NCBI GenBank assembly: GCA_050730675.1
Contig: JBOHNM010000037.1
Coordinates: 1 to 28,234 of the forward strand
From: JBOHNM01 sp050730675
GTDB lineage: Bacteria; Planctomycetota; Phycisphaerae; Phycisphaerales; UBA1924
Direction of reading: 5' to 3'
Length of the DNA: 28,234 nucleotides
Shown here: in pieces, positions 17,465 to 25,098 of the stretch
Position numbering within the stretch: the first letter of the stretch is position 1
Layout of the letters: each line of letters begins with the position of its first letter
Translations under genes and position numbers: made by a program
The notes under the pieces: model-generated
What the model was told of the DNA's origin: nothing
The model's input: only the letters and a program-made list of their open reading frames with translations
The model's database searches: none

Positions 17465-18319
17465 TCAGGTCAACTTCCAAGCGAAGAAGATGGCGGTGAA
17501 GAGCATGTCGGCGATGACGATGGCGACGACGGACTGGACGACGGTGTCGGTAGTGGCCTTGCCGACGCCAGCCGCGCCGCCGCTGACGCGGAGGCCGTTG
17601 TTGCAGGCGATGAGGCCGATGAGGAAGCCGAAGACGCCGGACTTGACGACACCGGTGACGAAGTCGATGGACTTGGCCTGCTCGGTGACGCCGTCGAAGA
17701 AGGTCTGGAAGGAAAGGTCGAGGGCGAGGACGGCGACGAGCAGGCCGCCGAGGATGGCGACGATGTCGGCGACGACGGCAAGGCAGAGCATGCCGACGAC
17801 CGAGGCGAGGACACGGGGGATGACCAGAAAACGGACGGGGTTGAGGGCCTGGGCCTCCAGGGCCTCGATCTCCTCGCCGACGACCATGGTGCCCAGCTCC
17901 GCGGCGATGGCGGCGCCGGCGAAGCCGGTGAGGACGATGGCGCCGATGAGCGGGCCCAGCTCGCGCAGAACGGCGACGCCGACGATGTTGGCGACCAGGT
18001 CCTTGCGCCCGAACTCGTCGAGGGGCGGGGCCATCTGCAGCACAAGGATGAGCCCGACGCAGCCGGAAACGAGCGAGACTATGAAGATCGAGCGGACGCC
18101 GACGCGGACGAGCTGAGAGATGATGGCGGGCCAGCCGAGACGGACGCGCGGCTTGGTCATCGCCCGCCAGACCCAGCGGAGGGTCTCGGTAAGGAGGAAC
18201 CAGGAGGAGCCGATCATGTCCAGCACGTCGAAGAAACGCTGGAGGAGGCCGACGATCCAGTTCCATACCGGGGTCAGCAGCGCCAGAGGGCCGGACGGGG
18301 TGGCGGGATCGTCGCTCAT
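17465..18319 (-). CDS. MlaE/TTG2B-family ABC transporter permease
   Basis: This inner-membrane permease belongs to the family that moves phospholipids or other lipids together with MCE proteins. It has 284 residues with several hydrophobic segments from about residue 75 onward. The diagnostic stretch is LRELGPLIGAIVLTGFAGAAIAAELGTM followed by EEIEALEAQALNPVRFLVIPRVLA, aligning with the ELGP...RAGSALTAEIG...DPLR...PR region of E. coli MlaE. Neither an MlaF-like ATPase nor an MlaD-like MCE protein lies in this window; ribH follows directly. The STAS gene ends 6 bases upstream, giving a STAS-permease pair like mlaB-mlaE. The transported lipid and its ATPase are unknown. Confidence 0.9.
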   Translation of the reverse strand: MSDDPATPSGPLALLTPVWNWIVGLLQRFFDVLDMIGSSWFLLTETLRWVWRAMTKPRVRLGWPAIISQLVRVGVRSIFIVSLVSGCVGLILVLQMAPPLDEFGRKDLVANIVGVAVLRELGPLIGAIVLTGFAGAAIAAELGTMVVGEEIEALEAQALNPVRFLVIPRVLASVVGMLCLAVVADIVAILGGLLVAVLALDLSFQTFFDGVTEQAKSIDFVTGVVKSGVFGFLIGLIACNNGLRVSGGAAGVGKATTDTVVQSVVAIVIADMLFTAIFFAWKLT

Positions 18320-18325
18320 GGAGGG

Positions 18326-18676
18326 TCAGGCCTTCAGCGCGTCGGCGAGGGTCGGGACGATGGTGAACACAGATTCGAGTCGGGCGATGGCGAAGATGGA
18401 GCGGACGCGGGGGGAGAGGCCGCAGACGACGAGGGACTTGCCGCTCTTGCGGGCCTGCTGGAGGGCCTCGACGAGGGTGGCGACGCCGGAGGAATCCATA
18501 TACGGGACGGCGGTGAGGTCGATGACGAGCTTGGCGCCCTGCTCGCCGGCGGCCTTGCGCAGCTCGGCGCGGAGCATTGGCGAGCCGGTGAGGTCAACAT
18601 CGCCGGAGGGCTGGACGATGATCGCCGGGTCCTGGCGCGAGGATTTGATCTGGAGTGGCGCACGCGGCTCAGCCAT
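18326..18676 (-). CDS. STAS-domain protein (anti-sigma-factor antagonist or MlaB-like)
   Basis: The single-domain protein has 116 residues. IVQPSGDVDLTGSPMLRAEL is the standard STAS opening, and YMDSSGVATLVEAL carries the phosphorylation-loop motif DSSG (61-64), with Ser62 in the position of the phosphoserine of SpoIIAA/RsbV. Two roles are possible: partner-switching antagonist of the RsbW-like kinase encoded just upstream, or an MlaB-like subunit of an Mla transporter, since the permease begins 6 bases downstream. The ATG at 18676 overlaps the end of the kinase gene by 8 bases. A longer reading from 18706 adds ten residues without STAS similarity. Confidence 0.9.
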   Translation of the reverse strand: MAEPRAPLQIKSSRQDPAIIVQPSGDVDLTGSPMLRAELRKAAGEQGAKLVIDLTAVPYMDSSGVATLVEALQQARKSGKSLVVCGLSPRVRSIFAIARLESVFTIVPTLADALKA

Positions 18677-19169
18677 GGGATTCGTCCTTGTGGGGCGCGT
18701 CTGCATGCGCCGTGCGTTTCTTGATCATGGTCAGACGCATGCCGGTGGGCTTGCGGTGCTCGTACTTCACTTCGTCCATCACCTCGCGGATGATGTGCAC
18801 GCCCAGGCCGCCGGGGCGGATGTCGTCGAGGTCGCGGCTCTTGATCTTGGCGAGGTCGATGTGCGGGGACTCATCGTCGATGACAATCTTGAGGGCGTTG
18901 ACGGGGTTGGCGTGGCCGGCGGCGAGGGCCTCGGGCGTGGAGACGCCGCCGACAGCGTAGATGGTGAGCCAGATCGGGCGGTCGGGGACCTTTTGATACC
19001 CGTGGCGGATAACGTTGCAGAGGGCTTCATCAACGGCGAGGGCCATCTGGCCGCAGGCTTCGTCGGCGAAGCCGAGTCGTTTGGCGATGTTGGAGACCAT
19101 CTCTCGCACACCACTGAGGAACAGCGGGTTGGACTGGACCTGCAGGATGAGATGTGGCGTGTCCGGCAT
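18669..19169 (-). CDS. RsbW/SpoIIAB-like anti-sigma factor serine kinase
   Basis: The 166-residue GHKL-type ATPase belongs to the family that phosphorylates STAS antagonists and sequesters a sigma factor or other target. The N box is DEALCNVIRHGY (Glu49, Asn52 region), and RPGGLGVHIIREVMDEVKYE (118-137) is the typical G2/lid segment. The usual DDGP motif is altered to DDESP (98-102), with Asp kept but Gly missing; whether the kinase is active is therefore uncertain. The start follows the upstream HEAT-like gene by 11 bases, and the 3' end overlaps the STAS gene. No sigma factor gene lies in the window, so the target is unknown. Confidence 0.88.
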   Translation of the reverse strand: MPDTPHLILQVQSNPLFLSGVREMVSNIAKRLGFADEACGQMALAVDEALCNVIRHGYQKVPDRPIWLTIYAVGGVSTPEALAAGHANPVNALKIVIDDESPHIDLAKIKSRDLDDIRPGGLGVHIIREVMDEVKYEHRKPTGMRLTMIKKRTAHADAPHKDESHG

Positions 19170-19180
19170 GCGCTGCGGTC

Positions 19181-19561
19181 TCAAGGGGCGTCCGTGGACA
19201 AGGGTAGCGAGGCCTTGGTCTGGATGTTGCGTTCCACAGCCCACACGCGCCAGCGCTGCTGCGCCTTGGCGCGCTCGGGCTCGGGAGCGCCGTAGTCGTA
19301 GTCGAGGGTCTGGTTGGTGATGGTCTGGAGGGCGCCGATGGCCAAAAAGCGGACGGCGGGGTCGTCGTCGTCGAGGCATTCGATGAGCTGCGGGATCTTG
19401 GTGGCGTCGCGGGACTGGCCGGCGCGGCTGATAGCGAAGAGCTTGGAGCCCGGGTCGGGGGCGTTGAAGTCGCCTTCCTCGACCGGCGGGCCGAACAGGT
19501 TGCATCCCCCGCCGATGAGGGCGATCAGGAGCAAGGCGGCCGAACAGGCGCGGGCGTTCAT
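19181..19561 (-). CDS. HEAT-repeat-like exported protein, probable lipoprotein
   Basis: The predicted 126-residue protein has a hydrophobic N-terminal stretch (SAALLLIALIGGG) followed by Cys20. GGGC is an imperfect lipobox because position -3 is Gly, so lipidation is likely but unproven. IPQLIECLDDDDPAVRFLAIGALQTIT is a single recognisable HEAT-type helical repeat, followed by an Arg/Trp-containing helix. I chose 19561 because it gives a compact signal peptide; an in-frame start at 19651 would bury the signal. It is first in the run ahead of the kinase, STAS and permease genes, and diverges from guaA. Function unknown; it may be an outer sensor or scaffold for the module. Confidence 0.72.
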   Translation of the reverse strand: MNARACSAALLLIALIGGGCNLFGPPVEEGDFNAPDPGSKLFAISRAGQSRDATKIPQLIECLDDDDPAVRFLAIGALQTITNQTLDYDYGAPEPERAKAQQRWRVWAVERNIQTKASLPLSTDAP

Positions 19562-19616
19562 CGGGGCAGATGGTACCCGAACCGACATGTGGAGGAAGGT
19601 CACCAACAAGTGCGGT

Positions 19617-21254
19617 ATGATGTGCATGGACGTCGCAATTCCCCCTCCCACAAATCAGGCACAGTCAACCTCGGCTTCCGCGGGCTCAGCTGGTGGGGGC
19701 CGAGAGGTGGTAGTTATCCTGGACTTCGGCGGGCAGACGGCGCAGCTGATCGCGCGGCGCGTGCGCGAAGCTGGGGTCTTCTCCCTGCTGGTCTCTCCGA
19801 CCAAGAGCGCGGCGGAAATCGCCGCGATGAAGCCCGCGGGGATCATTCTTTCGGGCGGGCCTTCGAGTGTATATGAAGATGGCGCGCCGACGATGGACCC
19901 GAAGGTCTTTGACCTTGGGATCCCCGTACTCGGAATCTGCTACGGCATGCAGCTTGCCGGACAATTGTTGGGCGGGACGGTGAACCGGGGCGAACACCGC
20001 GAGTTCGGCCGGGCGGCGATCCAGGTGCGTGATCGGGGCGACCTGCTGGCTGCGATGCCCGAGAGCAGCACGGTGTGGATGAGCCACGGGGATCAGGTAC
20101 GGGACTTCGGAGCGATGAAGGCCGAAGTCCTGGCCTCGACGCCCACATGCCCGCTCGCGGCAGTCCGGGTTGTCGCGGGCGGACGGCGGTTCTACGGCGT
20201 GCAGTTCCACCCCGAGGTGACGCACACGCCGCAGGGCAAGCAGTTGATCGAGAACTTCCTCTTTGAGATCTGCAAGTGCGCGGGCACGTGGCGGATGAGC
20301 AACTACCTCGAGACCGCGGTGGAGAACGCGCGGGCGCAGATCGGGAGCGACCGGGTGGTCTGCGGGCTCTCGGGCGGCGTGGACTCGGCCGTGGTCGCGG
20401 CGCTGCTGCACCGAGCGGTAGGAGACAGGCTCACGTGCGTATTCGTAGACAACGGTCTGCTCCGCCGCGGCGAGCGTGAACTGGTCGAGACCACCTTCCG
20501 CGACCACTTCCATGTCGACCTGCGGGTGGTGGATGCGGAGGCGAAGTTCCTCGGCGACCTCAAGGGGATCGAAGAGCCGCAGGAGAAGCGGCGGCGGATC
20601 GGCCACCGGTTCATCGAGGTCTTCACGGCGGCGACCGAGGGGGACGAAAATCTGAAGGGTGCGAAGTTCCTGGCGCAGGGAACGCTCTACCCCGATGTGA
20701 TCGAGAGTGGACACGGGCACGCGGGCAACTCGGCCGGGATCAAGCTGCACCACAACGTCGGGGGGTTGCCCAAGGACCTGAAGTTCAAGCTGGTCGAGCC
20801 GTTGCGCGAGCTGTTCAAGGACGAGGTGCGCAAGCTTGGTGAGGTGCTGGGCCTGCCCGAGCGGATGGTCTGGCGGCACCCGTTCCCGGGCCCGGGGCTG
20901 GCGGTGCGCGTGCTGGGCGAGGTGACCAGGGAAAAGCTGGACTTGCTCCGCGCGTGCGACCACATCCTGCTGGAGGAGATCGCGACAGCGGGCTTGTACC
21001 GCGCGACCTCGCAGGTTTTCGCGGTGCTGCTGCCGGTGCGTTCGGTCGGCGTGATGGGGGACGGCCGGACGTACGACAGCGCGGTGGCAATCCGCGCGGT
21101 GACCAGCGAGGACTTCATGACCGCCGACTGGGCAAGGCTGCCTCACGAGGTGCTGGCACGGATCAGCGAGCGAATCATCAACGAGGTGCGGGGCGTCAAC
21201 CGGGTGGTGTACGACATCTCCAGCAAGCCGCCGGCGACGATTGAGTGGGAATGA
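19617..21254 (+). CDS. guaA: GMP synthase (glutamine-hydrolysing)
   Basis: GuaA converts XMP to GMP using ATP and glutamine, in the cytoplasm. The class-I amidotransferase domain has GICYGMQ with nucleophile Cys108 and GVQFHPEVTHT with the catalytic His-x-Glu; the ATP pyrophosphatase domain has the P-loop LSGGVDSAVVAALL, and the dimerisation domain ends in PPATIEWE. The N-terminal motif reads ILDFGGQTAQLIARRV where DFGSQYTQ is usual. The start is uncertain: in-frame ATGs lie at 19587, 19617, 19620 and 19626, and a GGAGGAAGG run at 19591-19599 is too far from 19617 (17 bases) to be decisive. Conserved sequence starts about 30 residues in, leaving a Ser/Ala/Gly-rich leader. Confidence 0.95.
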   Translation: MMCMDVAIPPPTNQAQSTSASAGSAGGGREVVVILDFGGQTAQLIARRVREAGVFSLLVSPTKSAAEIAAMKPAGIILSGGPSSVYEDGAPTMDPKVFDLGIPVLGICYGMQLAGQLLGGTVNRGEHREFGRAAIQVRDRGDLLAAMPESSTVWMSHGDQVRDFGAMKAEVLASTPTCPLAAVRVVAGGRRFYGVQFHPEVTHTPQGKQLIENFLFEICKCAGTWRMSNYLETAVENARAQIGSDRVVCGLSGGVDSAVVAALLHRAVGDRLTCVFVDNGLLRRGERELVETTFRDHFHVDLRVVDAEAKFLGDLKGIEEPQEKRRRIGHRFIEVFTAATEGDENLKGAKFLAQGTLYPDVIESGHGHAGNSAGIKLHHNVGGLPKDLKFKLVEPLRELFKDEVRKLGEVLGLPERMVWRHPFPGPGLAVRVLGEVTREKLDLLRACDHILLEEIATAGLYRATSQVFAVLLPVRSVGVMGDGRTYDSAVAIRAVTSEDFMTADWARLPHEVLARISERIINEVRGVNRVVYDISSKPPATIEWE

Positions 21255-21258
21255 GATC

Positions 21259-21477
21259 ATGGGCTATACCCGGCACATCGCTCTTCCGGAGTGGCTTGCC
21301 TCGCGATTCGAGACTGAGGCGGCGAAGACGACACTGACGATGGCGGACTACATCGCGTATCTCGTCGAATTTGTGCCGTCGTTTCCGGGTGTAAACAAGG
21401 ATTGGGTTGTGTCGCCGCTGTTTCTGCAATACGCATCGTCGATGCTTCGTGCACCTCACGAGGAAGACGGGGCATGA
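21259..21477 (+). CDS. Small protein, possible ribbon-helix-helix fold
   Basis: It is a 72-residue protein that I do not recognise by name. Its first 40 residues (YTRHIALPEWLASRFE, then LTMADYIAYLVEFV) have the spacing of a beta strand followed by two helices, reminiscent of CopG/Arc-type ribbon-helix-helix DNA-binding proteins; this is inference from pattern only. The ATG lies 4 bases after the guaA stop, and its TGA overlaps the ATG of the yjbQ frame (ATGA), so it seems to sit in a guaA-x-yjbQ transcript. An alternative TTG start at 21241 overlaps guaA. Confidence 0.55.
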   Translation: MGYTRHIALPEWLASRFETEAAKTTLTMADYIAYLVEFVPSFPGVNKDWVVSPLFLQYASSMLRAPHEEDGA

Positions 21478-21873
21478 TCCGCACACTCACCATCCCCACT
21501 CCCGGCCGCGGCTTCATCGATATCACGGCGCACATCAACGCCGTGGTCCGCGAGAGCGGGGCGGGCGAGGGCTCTGCACGGTCTTCATCCGTCATACTTC
21601 AGCCTCGCTGCTGATCCAAGAGAATGCCGATCCCACTGTCCACCGCGACTTCGAGGCGTTCTTCACGCGGTTGGCCCGCGATGGTGATGCGCTCTTTCAA
21701 CACCATGACGAAGGTCCCGACGACATGCCGGCTCGCATCCGCGCGGCGCTGACCACCACCACCCTGGGGATTCCGATCGACGGCGGAGAACTGGTGCTGG
21801 GGACCTGGCAGGGGGTCTATCTGTGGGAACACCGCACCTGCGGCAAGTTGCGGTGCGCATCCTCATAAGCTGA
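21474..21873 (+). pseudogene. yjbQ: YjbQ (UPF0047) family gene with two frame breaks
   Basis: YjbQ proteins are about 135-140 residues; some have reported thiamine phosphate synthase activity. Frame one, from the ATG at 21474, gives MIRTLTIPTPGRGFIDITAH and continues to SGAGEG. The next family residues (LCTVFIRHTSASLLIQENAD, then EGPDDMPARIRAAL and LGTWQGVYLWEHR) are in the minus-1 frame from about 21571. A second minus-1 change near 21851 would restore the usual ending as VRILIS with a stop at 21871-21873; as read, the frame instead ends CASS at 21868. Both breaks fit one missing G in a G run (GAGGG and CGG). The catalytic-type His and Glu residues are intact, so decay is recent or the breaks are consensus errors. 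Confidence 0.85.
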
Positions 21874-21877
21874 CAGC

Positions 21878-22057
21878 TCAGGGGTCGGCGGCGGCACTAC
21901 CGGCGATGTAGCCGGTCGCGGCGCCGGCTGCCGCGCCTGCCACAACCGCGCACCCGGCCACAAGTACCGTGGCAAAGAGGCTGGCTGCGGCGAGCAGCAT
22001 CTGACCATATCTGCACAAGCCGATCTTCCAACTGCGATGCGAAAGAGGGATATCCAT
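21878..22057 (-). CDS. Small lipoprotein with glycine-zipper-like tail
   Basis: The 59-residue protein begins MDIPLSHRSWKIGLCRYG, then a hydrophobic stretch and lipobox VAGC, followed by AVVAGAAAGAATGYIAG, an alternating Gly/Ala tract like a glycine-zipper membrane helix. Such small lipoproteins are often envelope-associated; the exact role is unknown. A near-perfect Shine-Dalgarno AAAGGAGGT at 22063-22071, 5 bases before the ATG, decides this start over the in-frame codon at 22078. Confidence 0.75.
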   Translation of the reverse strand: MDIPLSHRSWKIGLCRYGQMLLAAASLFATVLVAGCAVVAGAAAGAATGYIAGSAAADP

Positions 22058-22369
22058 AGCGGACCTCCTTTCATTCAAGCCATACGGCGAGGCGTGGGGT
22101 TACGTGGTGAATCCACGCTGAGAACGGGCTCAGGCGAGTGGTGGTATGCGAACAACGTGCGAGCGCCGCGCGGGAATAGGCAGACAGGGCATCGCCCGGT
22201 CTTTCTCTTCCTCTTTGCACCCGCGACGTGGTGAACGACCACGGCGCGGTATATTGGGCGGGTGATTGATGGCGGGTCGGGTGGGCGCGGATTCGTTGTG
22301 GCGGGCGTGCTTTCCACGAATATGTGCTTATCGCAGCCTTCCTTGTGTTGAGATACCCTGGAGTTGCAC
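22058..22369. promoter_or_regulatory. Divergent intergenic region with paired dyads and candidate promoter
   Basis: These 312 bases separate the small lipoprotein (minus) from the HAF/dockerin gene (plus). Two similar inverted repeats are visible: CGTGG-TGAAT-CCACG at 22103-22117 and CGTGGT-GAACG-ACCACG at 22227-22243. A TATATT at 22250-22255 is a plausible -10 for the plus-strand gene; with a 17-base spacer the -35 position falls on the second dyad and has a poor TTGACA match, as for activator- or repressor-controlled promoters. A bulged hairpin (ATTCG..GTGG at 22291-22301 with CCACGAAT at 22314-22321) would lie in the 5' leader. No gene is convincing here. Confidence 0.45.
22063..22071 (-). 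promoter_or_regulatory. Strong Shine-Dalgarno of the small lipoprotein gene
   Basis: AAAGGAGGT on the minus strand is fully complementary to the 16S anti-SD core, 5 bases from the ATG at 22057. It is unusually strong for this window, where several genes (uup, ftsY, SRAP) show no SD at all, and implies high translation. Confidence 0.8.
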
Positions 22370-24037
22370 ATGAAAGGTCGGTTTTCTCTTCTGAGTTTCC
22401 GTCGGGCGCCGGTCGTGCTGGCAGCGACACTCACTGGAGTGCTTGCGGGGGTCGCCGCGGCCCAACCCTACCCCGTCACCGGCGTCGGTTCGCTCAATGG
22501 CGGACCGAGCATTGCCTGGGGGATTGCCAATTTCGGCGTTACCAGCGTTGTGTGCGAGAGCGACTTCACCAATTCGGCGAATCACCGCGCGTGCACCTGG
22601 GTCCAGAGCGGCCTGGGCGCGACCAACCTCGGGACCGATACCAGCGGCACCCTCACGCCCTGGGCGGGGTACCGCATCGGTCCGCAACTGATTTATGTGG
22701 GCGTCGGTTTCAAGCAGAACGCGCTGCACGCGTTCCGATGCAACGCCGGCGTTACGATCGACCTGGGGACCATCAATCCGCTGCTGGTCAACGGCGAGGC
22801 CCGCGGCATCAACGCCGCCGGCACGATTGTGGGAACCAACTACGCCGCCAATTCGTATCCCGGCGCGATCGGCAACCAGTCGTTCGCCTTCAAGTGGGTG
22901 CAGACCGGCGCCAACGCGGGGACCCTCGGCATGATCCCCCTGCACGCCGCGTACGACATCAACGATTCAGATCTAGTGGTGGGGCAGTTGAACGGGCTGC
23001 CCTACCGCCTGAACCTCGGAAACTCGCAGCTCACGAGCATGGGGACGCTGGGCGGGTCGGTCGGCTCCGGCGCCGCCATGTCGATCAACAACAACGGCGC
23101 GGCCGTCGGCTGGAGTCCCGCGCCCAACAACTTCCGTCACGCGTTTGTCTGGACACAGGGTGGCGGCATGGTGGATATTCACCCCAGTTCACTCAGCGGC
23201 AGCTTGCTGGGGGAGAGCTTCGCCTACGACATCAATGCCTCGGGCATGGTCGTGGGGCAGTTCTACGGCGGCAACTCCGGTCCCAACGGCCACGCGTTCC
23301 TCTACTACAACGGGCTCTACCGCGACCTCAACACCTGGCTCCCCGCCAATTCCGGATGGGTGCTGGAGGCGGCGTATGGGATCAACGATGCGCACTGCAT
23401 CGTGGGCCGCGGCAAGCGCAACGGGCAGACCGAGGGGTTTGTGATGTGCGTGCAGCCGCCGACGTTCATTGCGCCGCCGTGCAACACGCTCAACCCGATC
23501 CCCAACGCACGGATGTGCCGGACCGGGTCAACCTCGTTCGAGGTGAGCACCGTCGGCGTGGCGCCGTTCACGTACCAGTGGCAGTGGCAACCCAACGACA
23601 CCAGCGACTGGGTCGACGTTGTGGACGGGATCAACATGAATGCGGCGACCGGCGAGCCCGCGTTCGTCGGGGCACTCAGCGGATCGCAGGTGACGATGTC
23701 CGGTGTGGCCGGCTTGCCGACCCCGCCTCCCGGCGGCGATACCGACTATCTCGTCCGGGCGTACGTCTTCAATCCGTGCGACATTCAACTGAGCAATGCG
23801 GCGTTCTTGACCATCTCGTGCCCGAACAAGGCTGACGTCTCCCACCTTGGGGGCACTCCCGGGTGCGACGGTCAGACCACCGCGGACGACATCGTGTTCT
23901 ACCTGTCGCGGTTCTTTGCAAACGACGCCGGCGTTGCGGACCTCGTCGGCCCCGGCGGCGACGGCGGTCCCGATGGTCAAGTGACGGTCGATGATCTGGT
24001 GGCGTTCCTCTCGGCGTTCTTCACATTCTGCCACTAG
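22370..24037 (+). CDS. Secreted HAF-repeat protein with C-terminal GC-type dockerin domain
   Basis: The 555-residue exported protein has a signal peptide (about 1-34) ending near AGVAAAQ. Residues about 35-355 contain HAF-type extracellular repeats such as GINAAGTIVG, SINNNGAAVGW, HAFVWTQGG, YDINASGMVVGQF, HAFLYYNG and YGINDAHCIVGRG. An Ig-like region (about 370-475, PFTYQWQWQP) follows. The last 70 residues form a tandem dockerin-like domain: LGGTPGCDGQTTADDIVFYL and GGPDGQVTVDDLVAFLSAFF, the GC-type dockerin anchor I know from Phycisphaerae-like bacteria. The closing residues are TFCH rather than the usual GC. Start ATG at 22370 has GGAG about 6 bases upstream; a TTG two codons earlier is less likely. 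Function probably cell-surface; ligand unknown. Confidence 0.9.
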   Translation: MKGRFSLLSFRRAPVVLAATLTGVLAGVAAAQPYPVTGVGSLNGGPSIAWGIANFGVTSVVCESDFTNSANHRACTWVQSGLGATNLGTDTSGTLTPWAGYRIGPQLIYVGVGFKQNALHAFRCNAGVTIDLGTINPLLVNGEARGINAAGTIVGTNYAANSYPGAIGNQSFAFKWVQTGANAGTLGMIPLHAAYDINDSDLVVGQLNGLPYRLNLGNSQLTSMGTLGGSVGSGAAMSINNNGAAVGWSPAPNNFRHAFVWTQGGGMVDIHPSSLSGSLLGESFAYDINASGMVVGQFYGGNSGPNGHAFLYYNGLYRDLNTWLPANSGWVLEAAYGINDAHCIVGRGKRNGQTEGFVMCVQPPTFIAPPCNTLNPIPNARMCRTGSTSFEVSTVGVAPFTYQWQWQPNDTSDWVDVVDGINMNAATGEPAFVGALSGSQVTMSGVAGLPTPPPGGDTDYLVRAYVFNPCDIQLSNAAFLTISCPNKADVSHLGGTPGCDGQTTADDIVFYLSRFFANDAGVADLVGPGGDGGPDGQVTVDDLVAFLSAFFTFCH

Positions 24038-24243
24038 ATCGATGCGGGCATCTACTTCGCGGCGAATTTGGTGGTATCGGAATGCACTCAATCCAATGTC
24101 CCTTTCTCTCGTGGATGCTCCAATTCGGGAAGGGGTTGGGACGCGCGTGGCTGCGCCGTTCATCGGCCTAGCGTCAGCCGCGCGCTTGGAGGCTGTTGGT
24201 ACAGGCAGACGAGCGACCCGATCCCAGAGCAAAGGAGCACTCG

Positions 24244-25005
24244 ATGGCACCCGACGCAACGACACAATTTAGAAGAAGCACGAGTTTGATCGCTGGAAGG
24301 AACCGCCGATCATGGCCGGCGCTGTGCGCGATCGCGGTGCTCTGCGGGCTGGCGACGTCCGAGGCCGGTCGCGCCGGTCCGTTGGGCTTGTTCGGTCCCA
24401 GCGGCGACGACAACGCCCAGCAGCGCCAGACGATCCAGGACGAGAGCGCGGCGATGCTCCAGGAGCTGTACGCCACCAAGCCCGAACTCCAGGCCCAGAT
24501 CGCCAAGGCCGCGGGGTACGCGACGTTCAAGAAGACCGACATGAAGCTCTTCCTCGTCGCTTCCGGCAACGGCTACGGCATGTTGGTCAACAACCAGACG
24601 GGCCAGAAGACGTACATGCGCGTGGCCTCGCTCGGCGGCGGTGTCGGCATCGGCGTCAGTGACCTGCGCGTCATCTTCGTGTTCAATGACCCGTCGGTGA
24701 TGCAGACGTTTGTCACCCAGGGGTGGCAGTTCGGCGGCGATGCCGACGCGACGGCTCAGTACCAGAATGTCGGCGCTTCGGCGGGGCAATCGGTCAACGC
24801 CAACCCGAACTTCCAGGACGGCACCGTTGCCGGCACCAGCTCGACAACCGTCGGCGCCGGTGGCGGCAGCGGCAACACCACGGGCCAGAACGTTGCCGCG
24901 GGCGGGCCGATGCAGATCTACCAGTTCACCGCCAACGGCATCGCGCTGTCGGCCACCGTCTCGGGCACCAAGTACTGGGTCGATCCCGACCTCAACGGCA
25001 ACTGA
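24244..25005 (+). CDS. Exported SYLF (Ysc84/DUF500) domain protein
   Basis: The 253-residue protein has an Arg-rich N-terminus and a hydrophobic signal (WPALCAIAVLCGLATS), then an SYLF domain from about residue 60. Family motifs are FLVASGNGYGMLVNNQTG, KTYMRVASLGGGVGIGVSD, LRVIFVFND, TQGWQFGGDADA and, after a Gly/Ser/Thr-rich insertion, FTANGIALSATVSGTKYW. SYLF domains bind phosphoinositides and actin in eukaryotes; the bacterial proteins are mostly uncharacterised envelope proteins. The start at 24244 has AAAGGAG 7-8 bases upstream. It is the first of three successive plus-strand exported-protein genes. Confidence 0.9.
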   Translation: MAPDATTQFRRSTSLIAGRNRRSWPALCAIAVLCGLATSEAGRAGPLGLFGPSGDDNAQQRQTIQDESAAMLQELYATKPELQAQIAKAAGYATFKKTDMKLFLVASGNGYGMLVNNQTGQKTYMRVASLGGGVGIGVSDLRVIFVFNDPSVMQTFVTQGWQFGGDADATAQYQNVGASAGQSVNANPNFQDGTVAGTSSTTVGAGGGSGNTTGQNVAAGGPMQIYQFTANGIALSATVSGTKYWVDPDLNGN

Positions 25006-25098
25006 TCTCGTTCCACGTTCGGCCGACCGTGTTCATCGGCTGATCATCACCACCAACTGACTCCGTCTCTCGCACCGCGGGGACACCAGGAACCAATC

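Noticed and set aside
16544..18724. 726-codon plus-strand open frame across ribH and the MlaE/STAS genes
   Set aside because: It overlaps four well-supported minus-strand genes and is dominated by Asp/Glu/Gly/Ala runs with no recognisable domain.
19591..19599. GGAGGAAGG as the guaA ribosome binding site
   Set aside because: It is 17 or more bases from the nearest downstream in-frame ATG and follows the ATG at 19587, so it cannot decide the start.
22071..22434. Minus-strand open frames in the divergent intergenic region
   Set aside because: They overlap the start of the HAF/dockerin gene and its hairpins, have no similarity, and lack an SD.
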